The position numbers and the translations under genes were made by a program. Positions 8,679-16,389 of a stretch of 64,000 nucleotides of DNA are shown here, in pieces. Numbering within the stretch: position 1 is the stretch's first letter; each line of letters opens with the position of its first letter. The stretch is from Allobosea sp. OK403. Its GTDB lineage: Bacteria > Pseudomonadota > Alphaproteobacteria > Rhizobiales > Beijerinckiaceae. Location: contig NZ_FOQV01000011.1 in NCBI RefSeq assembly GCF_900113835.1, positions 1 to 64,000 of the forward strand. Direction: 5' to 3'. The notes under the pieces are model-generated. The model was not told where the DNA came from. It saw only the letters and a list, made by a program, of their open reading frames with translations, and made no database searches.

Positions 8679-9620
8679 ATGCTCGCTTTCATCGTCAGAC
8701 GGATCATCACGACCATACCCGTGATGGCTTTCGTCGCCCTGTTCGTCTTCTCGCTGCTTTACATCGCGCCGGGCGATCCCGCCGCGGTGATCGCTGGCGA
8801 CCAGGCCTCGCCGGCCGATGTCGAGAGGATCCGGGCCAGTCTCGGTCTCGACCGGCCCTATCTCATCCGCTTCGGCGAATGGTTCTACCATGTGCTCCAG
8901 GGCGATCTCGGCACCTCGATCTTCACCTCGCTGCCGGTGACGCAGCTCATCGCCCAGCGCATCGAGCCGACGGTCTCATTGATGCTGCTGACGCTGATCT
9001 TCGCGGTCGTCGTCGCCGTGCCGATGGGCGTGATCGCGGCCTGGAAGGCAGGCTCCTGGATCGACCGCTGCGTCGTCGGCTTTGCCGTGTTCGGCTTCTC
9101 CGTTCCGGTCTTCGTCGTCGGCTACATGCTCGCCTATGTCTTCGCCCTGAAGCTCGATTGGGTGCCGGTGCAGGGCTATACGCCGATCTCGCAAGGCATC
9201 TGGCCCTGGTTCAAGAACCTGATCCTGCCCTCGATCACGCTCGGCTTCGTCTATATCGCGCTGATCGCGCGTATCACCCGGGCGACCATGCTCGAAGTGC
9301 TGCAGCAGGACTATGTCCGCACCGCCAGCGCCAAGGGCGTCGAACAGCGCAACGTGCTCTTCGTGCACGCGCTCAAGAATGCGGCCGTTCCGGTGATCAC
9401 CATCATCGGCATCGGCGTGGCGCTCCTGATCGGCGGCGCCGTCGTCACCGAGAGCGTCTTCGCCATTCCGGGGCTGGGGCGGTTGACGCTGGATGCGATC
9501 CTGCGGCGCGACTACCCCGTGATCCAGGGCGTCGTGCTGATCTTCTCCTTCGTCTACGTCCTCGTGAATCTGCTCGTGGACCTCGTCTATACTCTGGTCG
9601 ATCCGAGGATACGGTATTGA
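8679..9620 (+). CDS. ABC importer permease, DppB/OppB type
   Basis: This 313-residue inner-membrane permease has six predicted membrane spans. It starts MLAFIVRRIITTIPVM, carries the DppB-type N-terminal helix and the APGDPAAVIAG segment, and has the cytoplasmic coupling loop EAA-like motif near DYVRTASAKGV at about residues 210-220, the contact point for an ATPase. It pairs with the next gene to form the translocation channel for the preceding binding protein. A weak AAGG lies 13 bases upstream of the ATG. No ATPase gene is found in the cluster. Confidence 0.93.
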   Translation: MLAFIVRRIITTIPVMAFVALFVFSLLYIAPGDPAAVIAGDQASPADVERIRASLGLDRPYLIRFGEWFYHVLQGDLGTSIFTSLPVTQLIAQRIEPTVSLMLLTLIFAVVVAVPMGVIAAWKAGSWIDRCVVGFAVFGFSVPVFVVGYMLAYVFALKLDWVPVQGYTPISQGIWPWFKNLILPSITLGFVYIALIARITRATMLEVLQQDYVRTASAKGVEQRNVLFVHALKNAAVPVITIIGIGVALLIGGAVVTESVFAIPGLGRLTLDAILRRDYPVIQGVVLIFSFVYVLVNLLVDLVYTLVDPRIRY

Positions 9621-10516
9621 CAGCTCAATCCAACACCATCGCCGCGCCGCTCGCGGCTCCCACCGGCAGCGAACCTGTTTCGCCGCCCAAAAAGCGCTCC
9701 TATCTGCGCAAGCACCCTGCCGTCACGGTCGGTGGCGTCCTCCTGCTGCTGATGATCCTGATCGCGATCTTCGCGCCCCTGCTGTGGACCGTCGATCCGA
9801 CAGCGATCTCGACTTCGCGCCGGACGCGCGTGCCGTCCGAACTCTACTGGTTCGGCACCGACATGCTCGGGCGCGACATCTATTCGCGCGTCACCTATGG
9901 CGCGCGGGTCTCGCTGCTGGTCGGTTTCAGCGTGGCGTTCCTGGCCTCCGTCATCGGGTTGGCGGTCGGACTCTTTGCCGGCTTCGTGCGCTGGGCTGAC
10001 GGCATCGTCATGCGCATCATCGACGGCATGATGTCGATTCCGCCGATCCTGCTCGCTATCGCGCTGATGGCGCTGACGCGCGGCTCGGTCCAGAACGTCA
10101 TCATCGCCATCACCATCGCCGAGATTCCGCGCGTCGCCCGCCTGGTGCGCAGCGTCGTGCTCTCCTTGCGCGAGCAGCCCTATGTCGAGGCGGCGATCTC
10201 GCAGGGCGCGCGCGTGCCGCGCATCATCTTCCGCCACATCCTGCCCAACACGGTCGCGCCGATGATGGTGCAGGCGACCTATATCTGCGCCAGCGCCATG
10301 ATCGTCGAGGCGATCCTGTCCTTCATCGGCGCGGGCGTGCCGCCTTCCACCCCGTCCTGGGGCAACATCATGGCCGAGGGCAGGGCGCTCTGGCAGGTCA
10401 GGCCGCATATCATCTTCTTCCCGGCGCTGTTCCTCTCGATCACCGTTCTCGCGGTCAACCTGCTCGGCGACGGCTTGCGCGACTCGCTCGATCCACGCCT
10501 GGCCAAGAGCCTCTGA
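9617..10516 (+). CDS. ABC importer permease, DppC/OppC type
   Basis: This 299-residue second permease carries the DppC N-terminal cytoplasmic tail, then a first span at about residues 33-53, a periplasmic loop with WFGTDMLGRDIYSRV that is diagnostic of DppC/OppC, and the EAA loop EAAISQGARVPRIIF. I choose the TTG at 9617-9619, which overlaps the TGA of the upstream permease by three bases and has CCGAGG eight bases before it; there is no in-frame ATG between this and the hydrophobic region. The frame is open far upstream, but that portion is only a shadow of the first permease. Confidence 0.9.
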   Translation: MTAQSNTIAAPLAAPTGSEPVSPPKKRSYLRKHPAVTVGGVLLLLMILIAIFAPLLWTVDPTAISTSRRTRVPSELYWFGTDMLGRDIYSRVTYGARVSLLVGFSVAFLASVIGLAVGLFAGFVRWADGIVMRIIDGMMSIPPILLAIALMALTRGSVQNVIIAITIAEIPRVARLVRSVVLSLREQPYVEAAISQGARVPRIIFRHILPNTVAPMMVQATYICASAMIVEAILSFIGAGVPPSTPSWGNIMAEGRALWQVRPHIIFFPALFLSITVLAVNLLGDGLRDSLDPRLAKSL

Positions 10517-10570
10517 GACCATGCCTGACATGTCGGCCGGGGCCGGCGCCGTATGGCGCGCGGCGGGGCC

Positions 10571-10620
10571 AGAGCATCGGCCCGAAAAGTGGGAACCGGC
10601 TTTCGGGGCAAGCCGATGCG
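10571..10620 (+). repeat. Short palindromic repeat (GCATCGGCCCGAAAAGTGGG type)
   Basis: AGAGCATCGGCCCGAAAAGT is followed by GGGAACCGGCTTTCGGGGCA, and the second half is complementary to the first. A near-identical copy is at 32511-32560. It lies between the permease and the D-carbamoylase gene. Confidence 0.75.
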
Positions 10621-10734
10621 TCGTCATTGCTCCTGCTGGACTGAGCAAGGCGGCGGCGACACCGCCGTCTCGGATGCGACACATGCCGCAACCCATCGCG
10701 GCATCGCCAGCCGCTCGCCCGGGGAGAGTTTGAC

Positions 10735-11670
10735 GTGAGCCGTATCCTGACCGTCGCCGCGGCCCAGCTCGGGCCGATCCAGCGCGACGAGAGCCGTGCT
10801 TCGGCGGTTGCCCGTTTGATCGAGCTGATGCGCCAGGCCAAGGGCCATGGCGCCGATCTCGTGGTTTATCCCGAGGCTGCGCTGACCGCCTTCTTCCCGC
10901 ATTGGTGGATCGAGGACGAGGACGAGATCGACAGCTATTTCGAGAGCGCGATGCCCGGCAACGAGACCGCGCCGCTCTTCGCAGAAGCCCAGCGCCTCGG
11001 CATCGGCTTCCATCTAGGCTTCTGCGAGCTTGCCTTCGAGGAGGGCCGTAAGCGCCGCTTCAACTCCGCGATCCTGGTCGACAAGACCGGCGCGATTATC
11101 GGCAAGTACCGCAAGATCCATCTGCCCGGCCATCCCGAGCATCGTCCCGATGCGCCGTTCCAGAATCTGGAGAAGCGCTATTTCGAGACCGGCAATCTCG
11201 GCTGGCCGGTCTGGCGCGCAATGGATGCCAATCTCGGCATGATGATCTGCAACGACCGGCGCTGGCCCGAGAGCTATCGGTCGATGGGCCTGCAGGATGT
11301 CGAGCTGATCGTGCTCGGCTACAACACGCCCAAGCACAATCCGCCGGCGCCCGACCATGACCGGCTCGGCAACTTCCACAACCAGCTCGTGATGCAGGCC
11401 GGCGCCTATCAGAATGCGAGCTGGGTCGTCGGCGTCGCCAAGGCGGGGCTGGAGGCCGGTGTCGACCAGATCGGCGGCTCCTGCATCATCGCGCCGACCG
11501 GCGAGGTCGTGGCGCAGGCCGTGACCGAGGGCGACGAGCTCGTCATCGCCCGCTGCGACATGGATCTCGGCAAGAGCTACAAGAACTCCACCTTCAACTT
11601 CGCCAAGCATCGCGAACCGCAGGCCTATGGGCTCATCGTCGAGCGCAAGGGTGCTGTGGGGCCAGTGTGA
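10735..11670 (+). CDS. N-carbamoyl-D-amino acid hydrolase (D-carbamoylase), nitrilase superfamily
   Basis: This 311-residue cytoplasmic carbon-nitrogen hydrolase converts N-carbamoyl-D-amino acids to D-amino acids, CO2 and ammonia. The nitrilase triad falls at exactly the residue numbers known for the Agrobacterium enzyme: E47 in VVYPEAALTAF, K127 in GKYRKIHLPG and C172 in MMICNDRRWPE. The length matches the family (about 304-311). The GTG at 10735 follows GGGGAGAG with ideal spacing. In other bacteria this enzyme is paired with a hydantoinase; here the next gene is a different amidohydrolase-superfamily enzyme. A related amidase of the same superfamily cannot be fully excluded. Confidence 0.9.
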   Translation: MSRILTVAAAQLGPIQRDESRASAVARLIELMRQAKGHGADLVVYPEAALTAFFPHWWIEDEDEIDSYFESAMPGNETAPLFAEAQRLGIGFHLGFCELAFEEGRKRRFNSAILVDKTGAIIGKYRKIHLPGHPEHRPDAPFQNLEKRYFETGNLGWPVWRAMDANLGMMICNDRRWPESYRSMGLQDVELIVLGYNTPKHNPPAPDHDRLGNFHNQLVMQAGAYQNASWVVGVAKAGLEAGVDQIGGSCIIAPTGEVVAQAVTEGDELVIARCDMDLGKSYKNSTFNFAKHREPQAYGLIVERKGAVGPV

Positions 11671-11691
11671 TGGCTGCACGATTTCCAACGT

Positions 11692-11791
11692 GTCATCCTG
11701 GGCGGCCGAAAGGTCGTCCCGAGATGCGTTACAGGGCTCAGCGCCCTACGATGGATCCCGGCGCTCCGCTTCGCGCCGGCCTGGATGACGG
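11692..11791 (+). repeat. Long inverted repeat (GTCATCC...GGATGACGG)
   Basis: The outer arms GTCATCCTGG and CCTGGATGACGG face each other, with an inner CCCGAGATGCG / ATGGATCCCGGC section. It belongs to the same family as copies at 18177, 20921, 22915, 32654 and 61605. It lies between the D-carbamoylase and the COG3964 gene, where the message would fold into a long stem. Confidence 0.75.
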
Positions 11792-11834
11792 CGCTCCATC
11801 TCCTTTATGTCGAACGTGAAGGCCTGCAACTGAA

Positions 11835-12998
11835 ATGACCCATGATCTCATCCTCAAGGGCGGTCGCGTCATCGACCCCTCGCAGAAGCATGACGGCGTG
11901 CTCGATGTCGCCTTCACCGACGGCAAGGTCTCAGGCTTCGGCAAGGATCTGAAGGGCGCCAAGGAAATCCGCGACGTCTCCGGCTACATCGTCACGCCGG
12001 GCCTGATCGACCTGCACACCCACGTCTATTGGGGCGGCACCTCGCTCGGCATCGACGCCGACGAGTTCTGCCGGGCGTCCGGCGTCACCACCTCGGTCGA
12101 CACCGGCTCGGCCGGCCCCGGCAACTGGCCGGGCTTCCGCAAGCATGTCATCGAGAGGAGCCAGGCCCGCATCCTTGCCTATCTCCATGTCTCGCATGCC
12201 GGCATCTATGGCTTCGACCATCGCGTCATGGTCGGCGAGAGCGGCGATCTGCGCCTGATGAATCCGATCGACGCCGTCGCGGTCGCCGACGCCAATCGCG
12301 ACCTCATCGTCGGCATCAAGGTCCGCGTCGGTCTGCACGCCTCGGGCGATCAGGGTACGGTGCCGCTCAACATCGCCTTGCAGGTCGCCAACGAGGTCGG
12401 CATGCCGCTGATGTGCCATATCGACCATCCGCCTCCGTCCTATGAGGAGGTGGTGAACATGCTGCGGCCGGGCGATGTGCTCACCCATGCTTTCCGCCCC
12501 TTCCCGAATGCGCCCTGCACCGCGCAGGGCACGGTCAAGCCCGAGGTGCTGGCCGCCCGCAAGCGCGGCGTCATCTTCGACATCGGCCATGGCAAGGGGT
12601 CGTTCTCCTTCAAGACGACGCGCGCCATGCTGGCCAATGGTTTCGAGCCGGATGTGATCTCCTCGGACGTGCACAAGCTCTGCATCGACGGCCCGGCCTA
12701 TGACCAGGTCACCACCATGTCGAAGTTCCTGCTGATGGGCATGAGCCTGAACAACGTCATCGCCGCCTCGACCGTGAATGCGGCGATGGCGCTGAAGCGG
12801 CCCGAATACGGCTCGCTCAAGGTCGGCTCGCTCGGAGACGCGACGATCCTGACCGTCAAGGAAGGCAAGTTCGACTATGCCGACGTCGTGGGCGAGCACA
12901 TGACCGGCGACAAGAAGATCGTCTCCGAGGGCGTGGTGCTGAAGGGCGCCTGGTGGCACCCCAAGCGCACGAGCAAGTTCAAGAAGGTCGCGGCGTAG
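11835..12998 (+). CDS. Amidohydrolase-superfamily enzyme, COG3964 / deacetylase type
   Basis: This 387-residue metal-dependent TIM-barrel hydrolase has H61-x-H63 in LIDLHTHVYWG on strand 1, K163 (likely carboxylated, bridging the metals) in IVGIKVRVGL, H196 in LMCHIDHP, H219 in VLTHAFRP and D279 in ISSDVHKL. This is the set expected of a binuclear member. The family is often labelled dihydroorotase or D-amino-acid deacetylase; a characterised relative, Atu3266 of Agrobacterium, acts on acetylated hydroxy acids in vitro. Its position directly after a D-carbamoylase makes a cyclic-ureide (hydantoin-like) or N-acyl-D-amino-acid substrate plausible, which is inference. Classic hydantoinases are about 460 residues, so this is not an ordinary one. 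Confidence 0.88.
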   Translation: MTHDLILKGGRVIDPSQKHDGVLDVAFTDGKVSGFGKDLKGAKEIRDVSGYIVTPGLIDLHTHVYWGGTSLGIDADEFCRASGVTTSVDTGSAGPGNWPGFRKHVIERSQARILAYLHVSHAGIYGFDHRVMVGESGDLRLMNPIDAVAVADANRDLIVGIKVRVGLHASGDQGTVPLNIALQVANEVGMPLMCHIDHPPPSYEEVVNMLRPGDVLTHAFRPFPNAPCTAQGTVKPEVLAARKRGVIFDIGHGKGSFSFKTTRAMLANGFEPDVISSDVHKLCIDGPAYDQVTTMSKFLLMGMSLNNVIAASTVNAAMALKRPEYGSLKVGSLGDATILTVKEGKFDYADVVGEHMTGDKKIVSEGVVLKGAWWHPKRTSKFKKVAA

Positions 12999-13002
12999 TT
13001 CG

Positions 13003-13599
13003 GTGGGGCGAGGCGGGAGCGTCATTCCCGGGCGAAGCGAAGCGCAGACCCGGGAATCTCCTGACGGAGATGCTCGGGTCGAGCCCGAGCATGACGCGAG
13101 CGGTCCCAGCTGGCGCCCGATGACGGCAGCCGACCTGCCGGCGGTGCTTGCGGTCGCGGGCGTTGTGCATCCTGCCTATCCGGAGGACGAGGCCGTCTTC
13201 GCCGAGCGCCTGCGGCTGTTTCCGGCCGGCTGCCTCGCTCTCGCCGGCCCGGGTGGCCTGCTCGGCTATGTCGTCAGCCATCCCTGGCGGCTTGGCCAGC
13301 CGCCGGCCCTGAACAGCCTGCTCGGCGGGATTCTCGCTGACGCGGCGAGCTACTACATCCACGACCTCGCGCTCCTGCCGGACGCGCGCGGGTCGGGAGC
13401 TGCCGGGCGGGTCGTCGACCGACTGGTCGCGTTTGCCCGCAGCGAAGGCCTCGCCAGCATCTCGCTGGTCGCGGTCAATGCCTCGCTGGGCTTCTGGCAG
13501 CGCCACGGCTTTCGCGTGGCGCATGACGCCGCCCTTGCCGAGAAGCTCGGCAGCTATGACGATGCCGCGCGCTACATGGTGCGCGACCTGACATCCTGA
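13003..13599 (+). CDS. GNAT-family N-acetyltransferase with repeat-derived N-terminus
   Basis: The core from about residue 37 (WRPMTAADLPAVLAVAG) to the end is a GNAT acetyltransferase. It has a DLALLPDARGSGAAGRVV acetyl-CoA loop at about 125-142 and a final strand with GFWQRHGF, and it transfers acetyl from acetyl-CoA to an amine. Residues 7-32 are translated from the inverted repeat at 13020-13096. The GTG at 13003 has no good ribosome site. The only other in-frame start, an ATG at 13120, would remove the beginning of the first strand, so I keep the longer form with doubt. The gene follows the COG3964 gene by four bases; acetylation of a D-amino acid is a possible role. Confidence 0.7.
   Translation: MGRGGSVIPGRSEAQTRESPDGDARVEPEHDASGPSWRPMTAADLPAVLAVAGVVHPAYPEDEAVFAERLRLFPAGCLALAGPGGLLGYVVSHPWRLGQPPALNSLLGGILADAASYYIHDLALLPDARGSGAAGRVVDRLVAFARSEGLASISLVAVNASLGFWQRHGFRVAHDAALAEKLGSYDDAARYMVRDLTS
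13020..13096 (+). repeat. Inverted repeat (CGTCATTCCCGGGCGAAGCG type)
   Basis: CGTCATTCCCGGGCGAAGCG leads into GAATCTCCTGACGGAGATGC and ends GAGCCCGAGCATGACG. A second copy with the same tail is at 31578-31656. It overlaps the 5' end of the GNAT reading frame. Confidence 0.75.
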
Positions 13600-13642
13600 C
13601 GCCGCGCGCGTCGCCGACGAAGACATGCATGAGGAGACGCCG

Positions 13643-14101
13643 ATGAGCGCCGAACAAAAACTGAAGGAGTTGGGACTGACGCTGCCCGACGTGCCGACGC
13701 CGGTCGCCACCTATGTCAGCTTCAAGCAGGTCGGCGACATCGTCTACCTCTCCGGCCAGGGCCCGAAGCGGGCGGACGGCACCTATCCGACCGGCAAGGT
13801 CGGCAAGGACGTCACGATCGAGGAAGCCTATGAGCACGCCAAGCAGACCGGCCTCGGCCTGCTTGCGGCGATGAAGAAGGCGACTGGCTCGCTCGACAAG
13901 GTCGAGGTCGTCAAGCTGCTCGGCATGGTCAATGCGGCGCCGGATTTCGCTGATCAGCCCAAGGTCATCAATGGCTGCTCGGACCTGTTCGTCGCGGTGC
14001 TCGGCGAACGTGGCCGGCATGCCCGCTCGGCTGTCGGCATGGGCTCGCTGCCCAACAACATGACGGTCGAGATCGAAGTGATCATCAAGGTGCTGCCATG
14101 A
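13643..14101 (+). CDS. RidA-like protein (YjgF/YER057c/UK114 family)
   Basis: This 152-residue protein of the Rid family trims reactive enamine/imine intermediates released by PLP enzymes and amino-acid oxidases. Family features are VYLSGQGPKRADGTYPTGKVG in the N-terminal half, the conserved arginine in RHARSAVGMGSLP, and the closing strand TVEIEVIIKV. AGGAGACGCCG precedes the ATG at 13643; an ATG six codons upstream is less well placed. It overlaps the PLP-enzyme gene by four bases (ATGA), so the two are translationally coupled, which fits removal of imines made by that enzyme. It is of the longer branch that resembles RidA relatives and not the 128-residue archetype. Confidence 0.9.
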   Translation: MSAEQKLKELGLTLPDVPTPVATYVSFKQVGDIVYLSGQGPKRADGTYPTGKVGKDVTIEEAYEHAKQTGLGLLAAMKKATGSLDKVEVVKLLGMVNAAPDFADQPKVINGCSDLFVAVLGERGRHARSAVGMGSLPNNMTVEIEVIIKVLP

Positions 14102-15174
14102 CCGCGCTGGCTGAGGAAATCGCCCGCGTCTACGGCACGCCGGCCGTCGTCATCGACCTCGACAAGGTCGAGGCCAATATCGCCCGGCTCCAGGCCGTCT
14201 GCGATGCGAAGGGCGTCGCCAACCGCCCCCATATCAAGACGCATAAATCGCCCGAGCTCGCCCGCCTCCAGGTCGAGGCCGGCGCGCGCGGCATCACCTG
14301 CCAGAAGCTCGGCGAGGCCGAGATCATGGCCGATGGCGGCATCGACGACATCATGATCAGCTACAACATCCTCGGCGAGGAGAAGCTCGGCCGATTGGGC
14401 GCGTTGCAGCGGCGCGTGCGCATGATCGTCGCGGCTGATAGTCCGGTCACCATCGCCGGCCTGCCGAGCGCGGCCGAGATAGCCGGCCGCAATCTCGAGG
14501 TCGTCGTCGAATGCGACACCGGCCGCAAGCGCGCCGGCGTCGAGACGCCGGGCGAGGCGGTCGAGCTCGCCAAGCTGATCGCGGGCTCCAAGGGCCTGAC
14601 CTTTGCGGGCTTCCTGATGTACCCGCCCGAGGATGGCTGGGAGCGCACACAGATCTTCCTCGACACGGCCAATGCCGGCCTGCGCGAGGCGGGGCTGGAG
14701 GCCGGCATCGTCTCGACCGGCGGCTCGCCCAACATCCCCAATATCGGCAAGCTCAAGGGCGCGACCGAGCACCGCTCCGGCACCTCGATCTTCAACGACC
14801 GCATGCAGGTCGCCGCCGGGGTGGCGACGCTGGAGGATTGCGCGCTTTCAGTCTACGCCACGGTGGTGAGCCGGGCCGGGCCTGAGCGCGGCATCCTCGA
14901 TTCCGGCTCGAAGACGCTGACCAGCGATACCGGCGGCCTCGACGGCCATGGCTATATCCTCGAATATCCGGCGGCGAGGATCGCGAAATTTGCCGAGGAG
15001 CACGGCTTCCTCGACCTCGCGGCTTCGAATGAACGGCCCAATGTCGGCGAGGTCGTGCGCATCATCCCCAACCATGTCTGCGTGGTGGTCAACATGGTCG
15101 ACCGCTTGATCACCGTGCGCGGCGACAAGCTCATCGGCGAGATGCCGGTGGCGGCGCGCGGCAAGCTCACCTGA
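14098..15174 (+). CDS. DSD1/D-threonine-aldolase-fold PLP enzyme
   Basis: This 358-residue fold-type III (alanine-racemase-like) PLP enzyme acts on D-hydroxy-amino acids. The PLP lysine is expected in RPHIKTHKS (K47). Near the C-terminus H326 and C328 in PNHVCVVVN form the H-x-C metal pair characteristic of D-serine and D-threo-hydroxyaspartate dehydratases; D-threonine aldolases more often have H-x-D. The reaction is therefore either retro-aldol cleavage to glycine plus aldehyde or dehydration to a keto acid plus ammonia. It overlaps the RidA gene by ATGA at 14098-14101. It ends the plus-strand catabolic run and implies that D-amino acids are the products. Confidence 0.88.
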   Translation: MTALAEEIARVYGTPAVVIDLDKVEANIARLQAVCDAKGVANRPHIKTHKSPELARLQVEAGARGITCQKLGEAEIMADGGIDDIMISYNILGEEKLGRLGALQRRVRMIVAADSPVTIAGLPSAAEIAGRNLEVVVECDTGRKRAGVETPGEAVELAKLIAGSKGLTFAGFLMYPPEDGWERTQIFLDTANAGLREAGLEAGIVSTGGSPNIPNIGKLKGATEHRSGTSIFNDRMQVAAGVATLEDCALSVYATVVSRAGPERGILDSGSKTLTSDTGGLDGHGYILEYPAARIAKFAEEHGFLDLAASNERPNVGEVVRIIPNHVCVVVNMVDRLITVRGDKLIGEMPVAARGKLT

Positions 15175-15207
15175 TCGCGGCGATTGTGCATCTGGTCCTG
15201 TTGAACC

Positions 15208-15723
15208 TCAGTTCTGCAGGACCTTCGCACCTTTGATCACGACATCGCCGCTGGCTTTGACGTCGATCTTGCCGCTGCCCTTGATGTCGATGTCCCGACC
15301 TTGGATCCTGATCGAGCCATCCTTCTTCATGTCGATCTCGGCGTCGCCGGCCTCCAGCGCCACTCGCTCGCCGGCGGTGATGGAGAGCTTCTTTCCGACG
15401 CTGACATCGACATCCTTCATCAGCGACGCGCTCAGTGTGTAGCTCGCCAGCGAGATGGTGTGAGACCCTGCGATGGTGATCGCCGTGGCTGCCCTGACAT
15501 CGAGGGCAGCCGAGGTCTTGAGCGAAAGAGAGGCGCCGGCGCTGATCGCGGTCGCACCGCCGGAGGTGACCTGCACCGCGCCTCCCGCCGTGATGCTGAG
15601 TGAGCCGTCTGTCCGGATCTTCAGGCCGGAGGGGCTGACGTCGATGACCTGCCGCAGTGCCTGCAGCTGGGCTTCGAGGCTCGCGATCCTGCGGGCGAGC
15701 ATGTCGCTTTCGCCAGGTGCCAT
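15208..15723 (-). CDS. Small beta-helical spike-like protein (VgrG/gp5 tip-like repeats)
   Basis: The first 30 of 171 residues form a short coiled coil (LARRIASLEAQLQALRQVI). The rest is a run of short beta-strand repeats: GLKIRTDGSLSITAGGAVQV, then TSGGATAISAGASLSL, ending GKIDVKASGDVVIKGAKVL. Alternating I/V/L with G/S/D turns of this kind make triple-stranded beta-helices, as in the C-terminal needle of T6SS VgrG and phage gp5 spikes. GGAAGGA lies eight bases before the ATG. No OB-fold, PAAR, T6SS or phage gene is nearby, so its assembly partner is unknown. I do not assign a function. Confidence 0.7.
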   Translation of the reverse strand: MAPGESDMLARRIASLEAQLQALRQVIDVSPSGLKIRTDGSLSITAGGAVQVTSGGATAISAGASLSLKTSAALDVRAATAITIAGSHTISLASYTLSASLMKDVDVSVGKKLSITAGERVALEAGDAEIDMKKDGSIRIQGRDIDIKGSGKIDVKASGDVVIKGAKVLQN

Positions 15724-15858
15724 TGCTCTGTTCCTTCCCCATGCGATGCCCGGCGTGGCGCGTTGGGTGTGCCGGCCGAGACCGCAGGCTCAATCGCGCC
15801 AGAGTGGCGGCCGCTTGTCAATCATCCGGCTCTCACCAAGGAGTTAGAGCAGGGCCGG

Positions 15859-16389
15859 TCAGATCTGTCCGATGCCGCTGAGCCCGACCAGGGCGCCGAA
15901 GGCGAGCAGCAGCAGCGGATGCAGGCGCGTCGTCAATGCGGCGCTGGCGCAGGCCGCGACGATCGCGGCCAGGATCCATTCATGGGCCGAGGCCTGGGTG
16001 ATCACGGCCGCGCTCGCCGTGACGAGGCCGACTGTCATCGGCACCAGCCCGGCCTGCACGATGCGGCGCCAGGGCCGGTCCTTGAAGCGCTCCCAAAGCC
16101 CCATCGCGATGCCCGCCAGCAGCGATGAAGGGCCGAACTTCGCCAGCGTGGTGACGAGGACGCCGGGCCAGCTCGCGACATGCCAGCCGACCAGCGGCAC
16201 GATCATCATATTGGGTCCGGGCGCGGCCTGGGCGAGGGCGAACATCGCCCCGAATTGCTGCGCCGTCATCCAGTGATGGATCTCGACAACCTGCCTCTGC
16301 ATCTCCGGCAGGATGGTGTTGCCGCCGCCGAAGGCGAGCAGCGAAAGCTGCGTGAAGATCAGCGCCAGCGCGATCAGGACCGAGCTCAT
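15859..16389 (-). CDS. chrA: Chromate transporter, C-terminal half protein (short-chain ChrA)
   Basis: This 176-residue membrane protein has about six hydrophobic spans, the size of one half of a full ChrA. It carries the CHR motif LLAFGGGNTILPEMQRQVV near residue 20, then LAQAAPGPNMMIVPLVGW. Together with the adjacent half-size protein it would form a heterodimeric CHR transporter that exports chromate, although many CHR proteins have not been tested with chromate. The ATG overlaps the stop of the upstream half by four bases, so they are coupled. The LysR gene diverges upstream of the pair. Confidence 0.88.
   Translation of the reverse strand: MSSVLIALALIFTQLSLLAFGGGNTILPEMQRQVVEIHHWMTAQQFGAMFALAQAAPGPNMMIVPLVGWHVASWPGVLVTTLAKFGPSSLLAGIAMGLWERFKDRPWRRIVQAGLVPMTVGLVTASAAVITQASAHEWILAAIVAACASAALTTRLHPLLLLAFGALVGLSGIGQI

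Noticed and set aside
8879..9616. In-frame extension that would give the second permease about 545 residues
   Set aside because: This part lies on top of the first permease in another frame and has no permease features; the TTG at 9617 begins the real protein.
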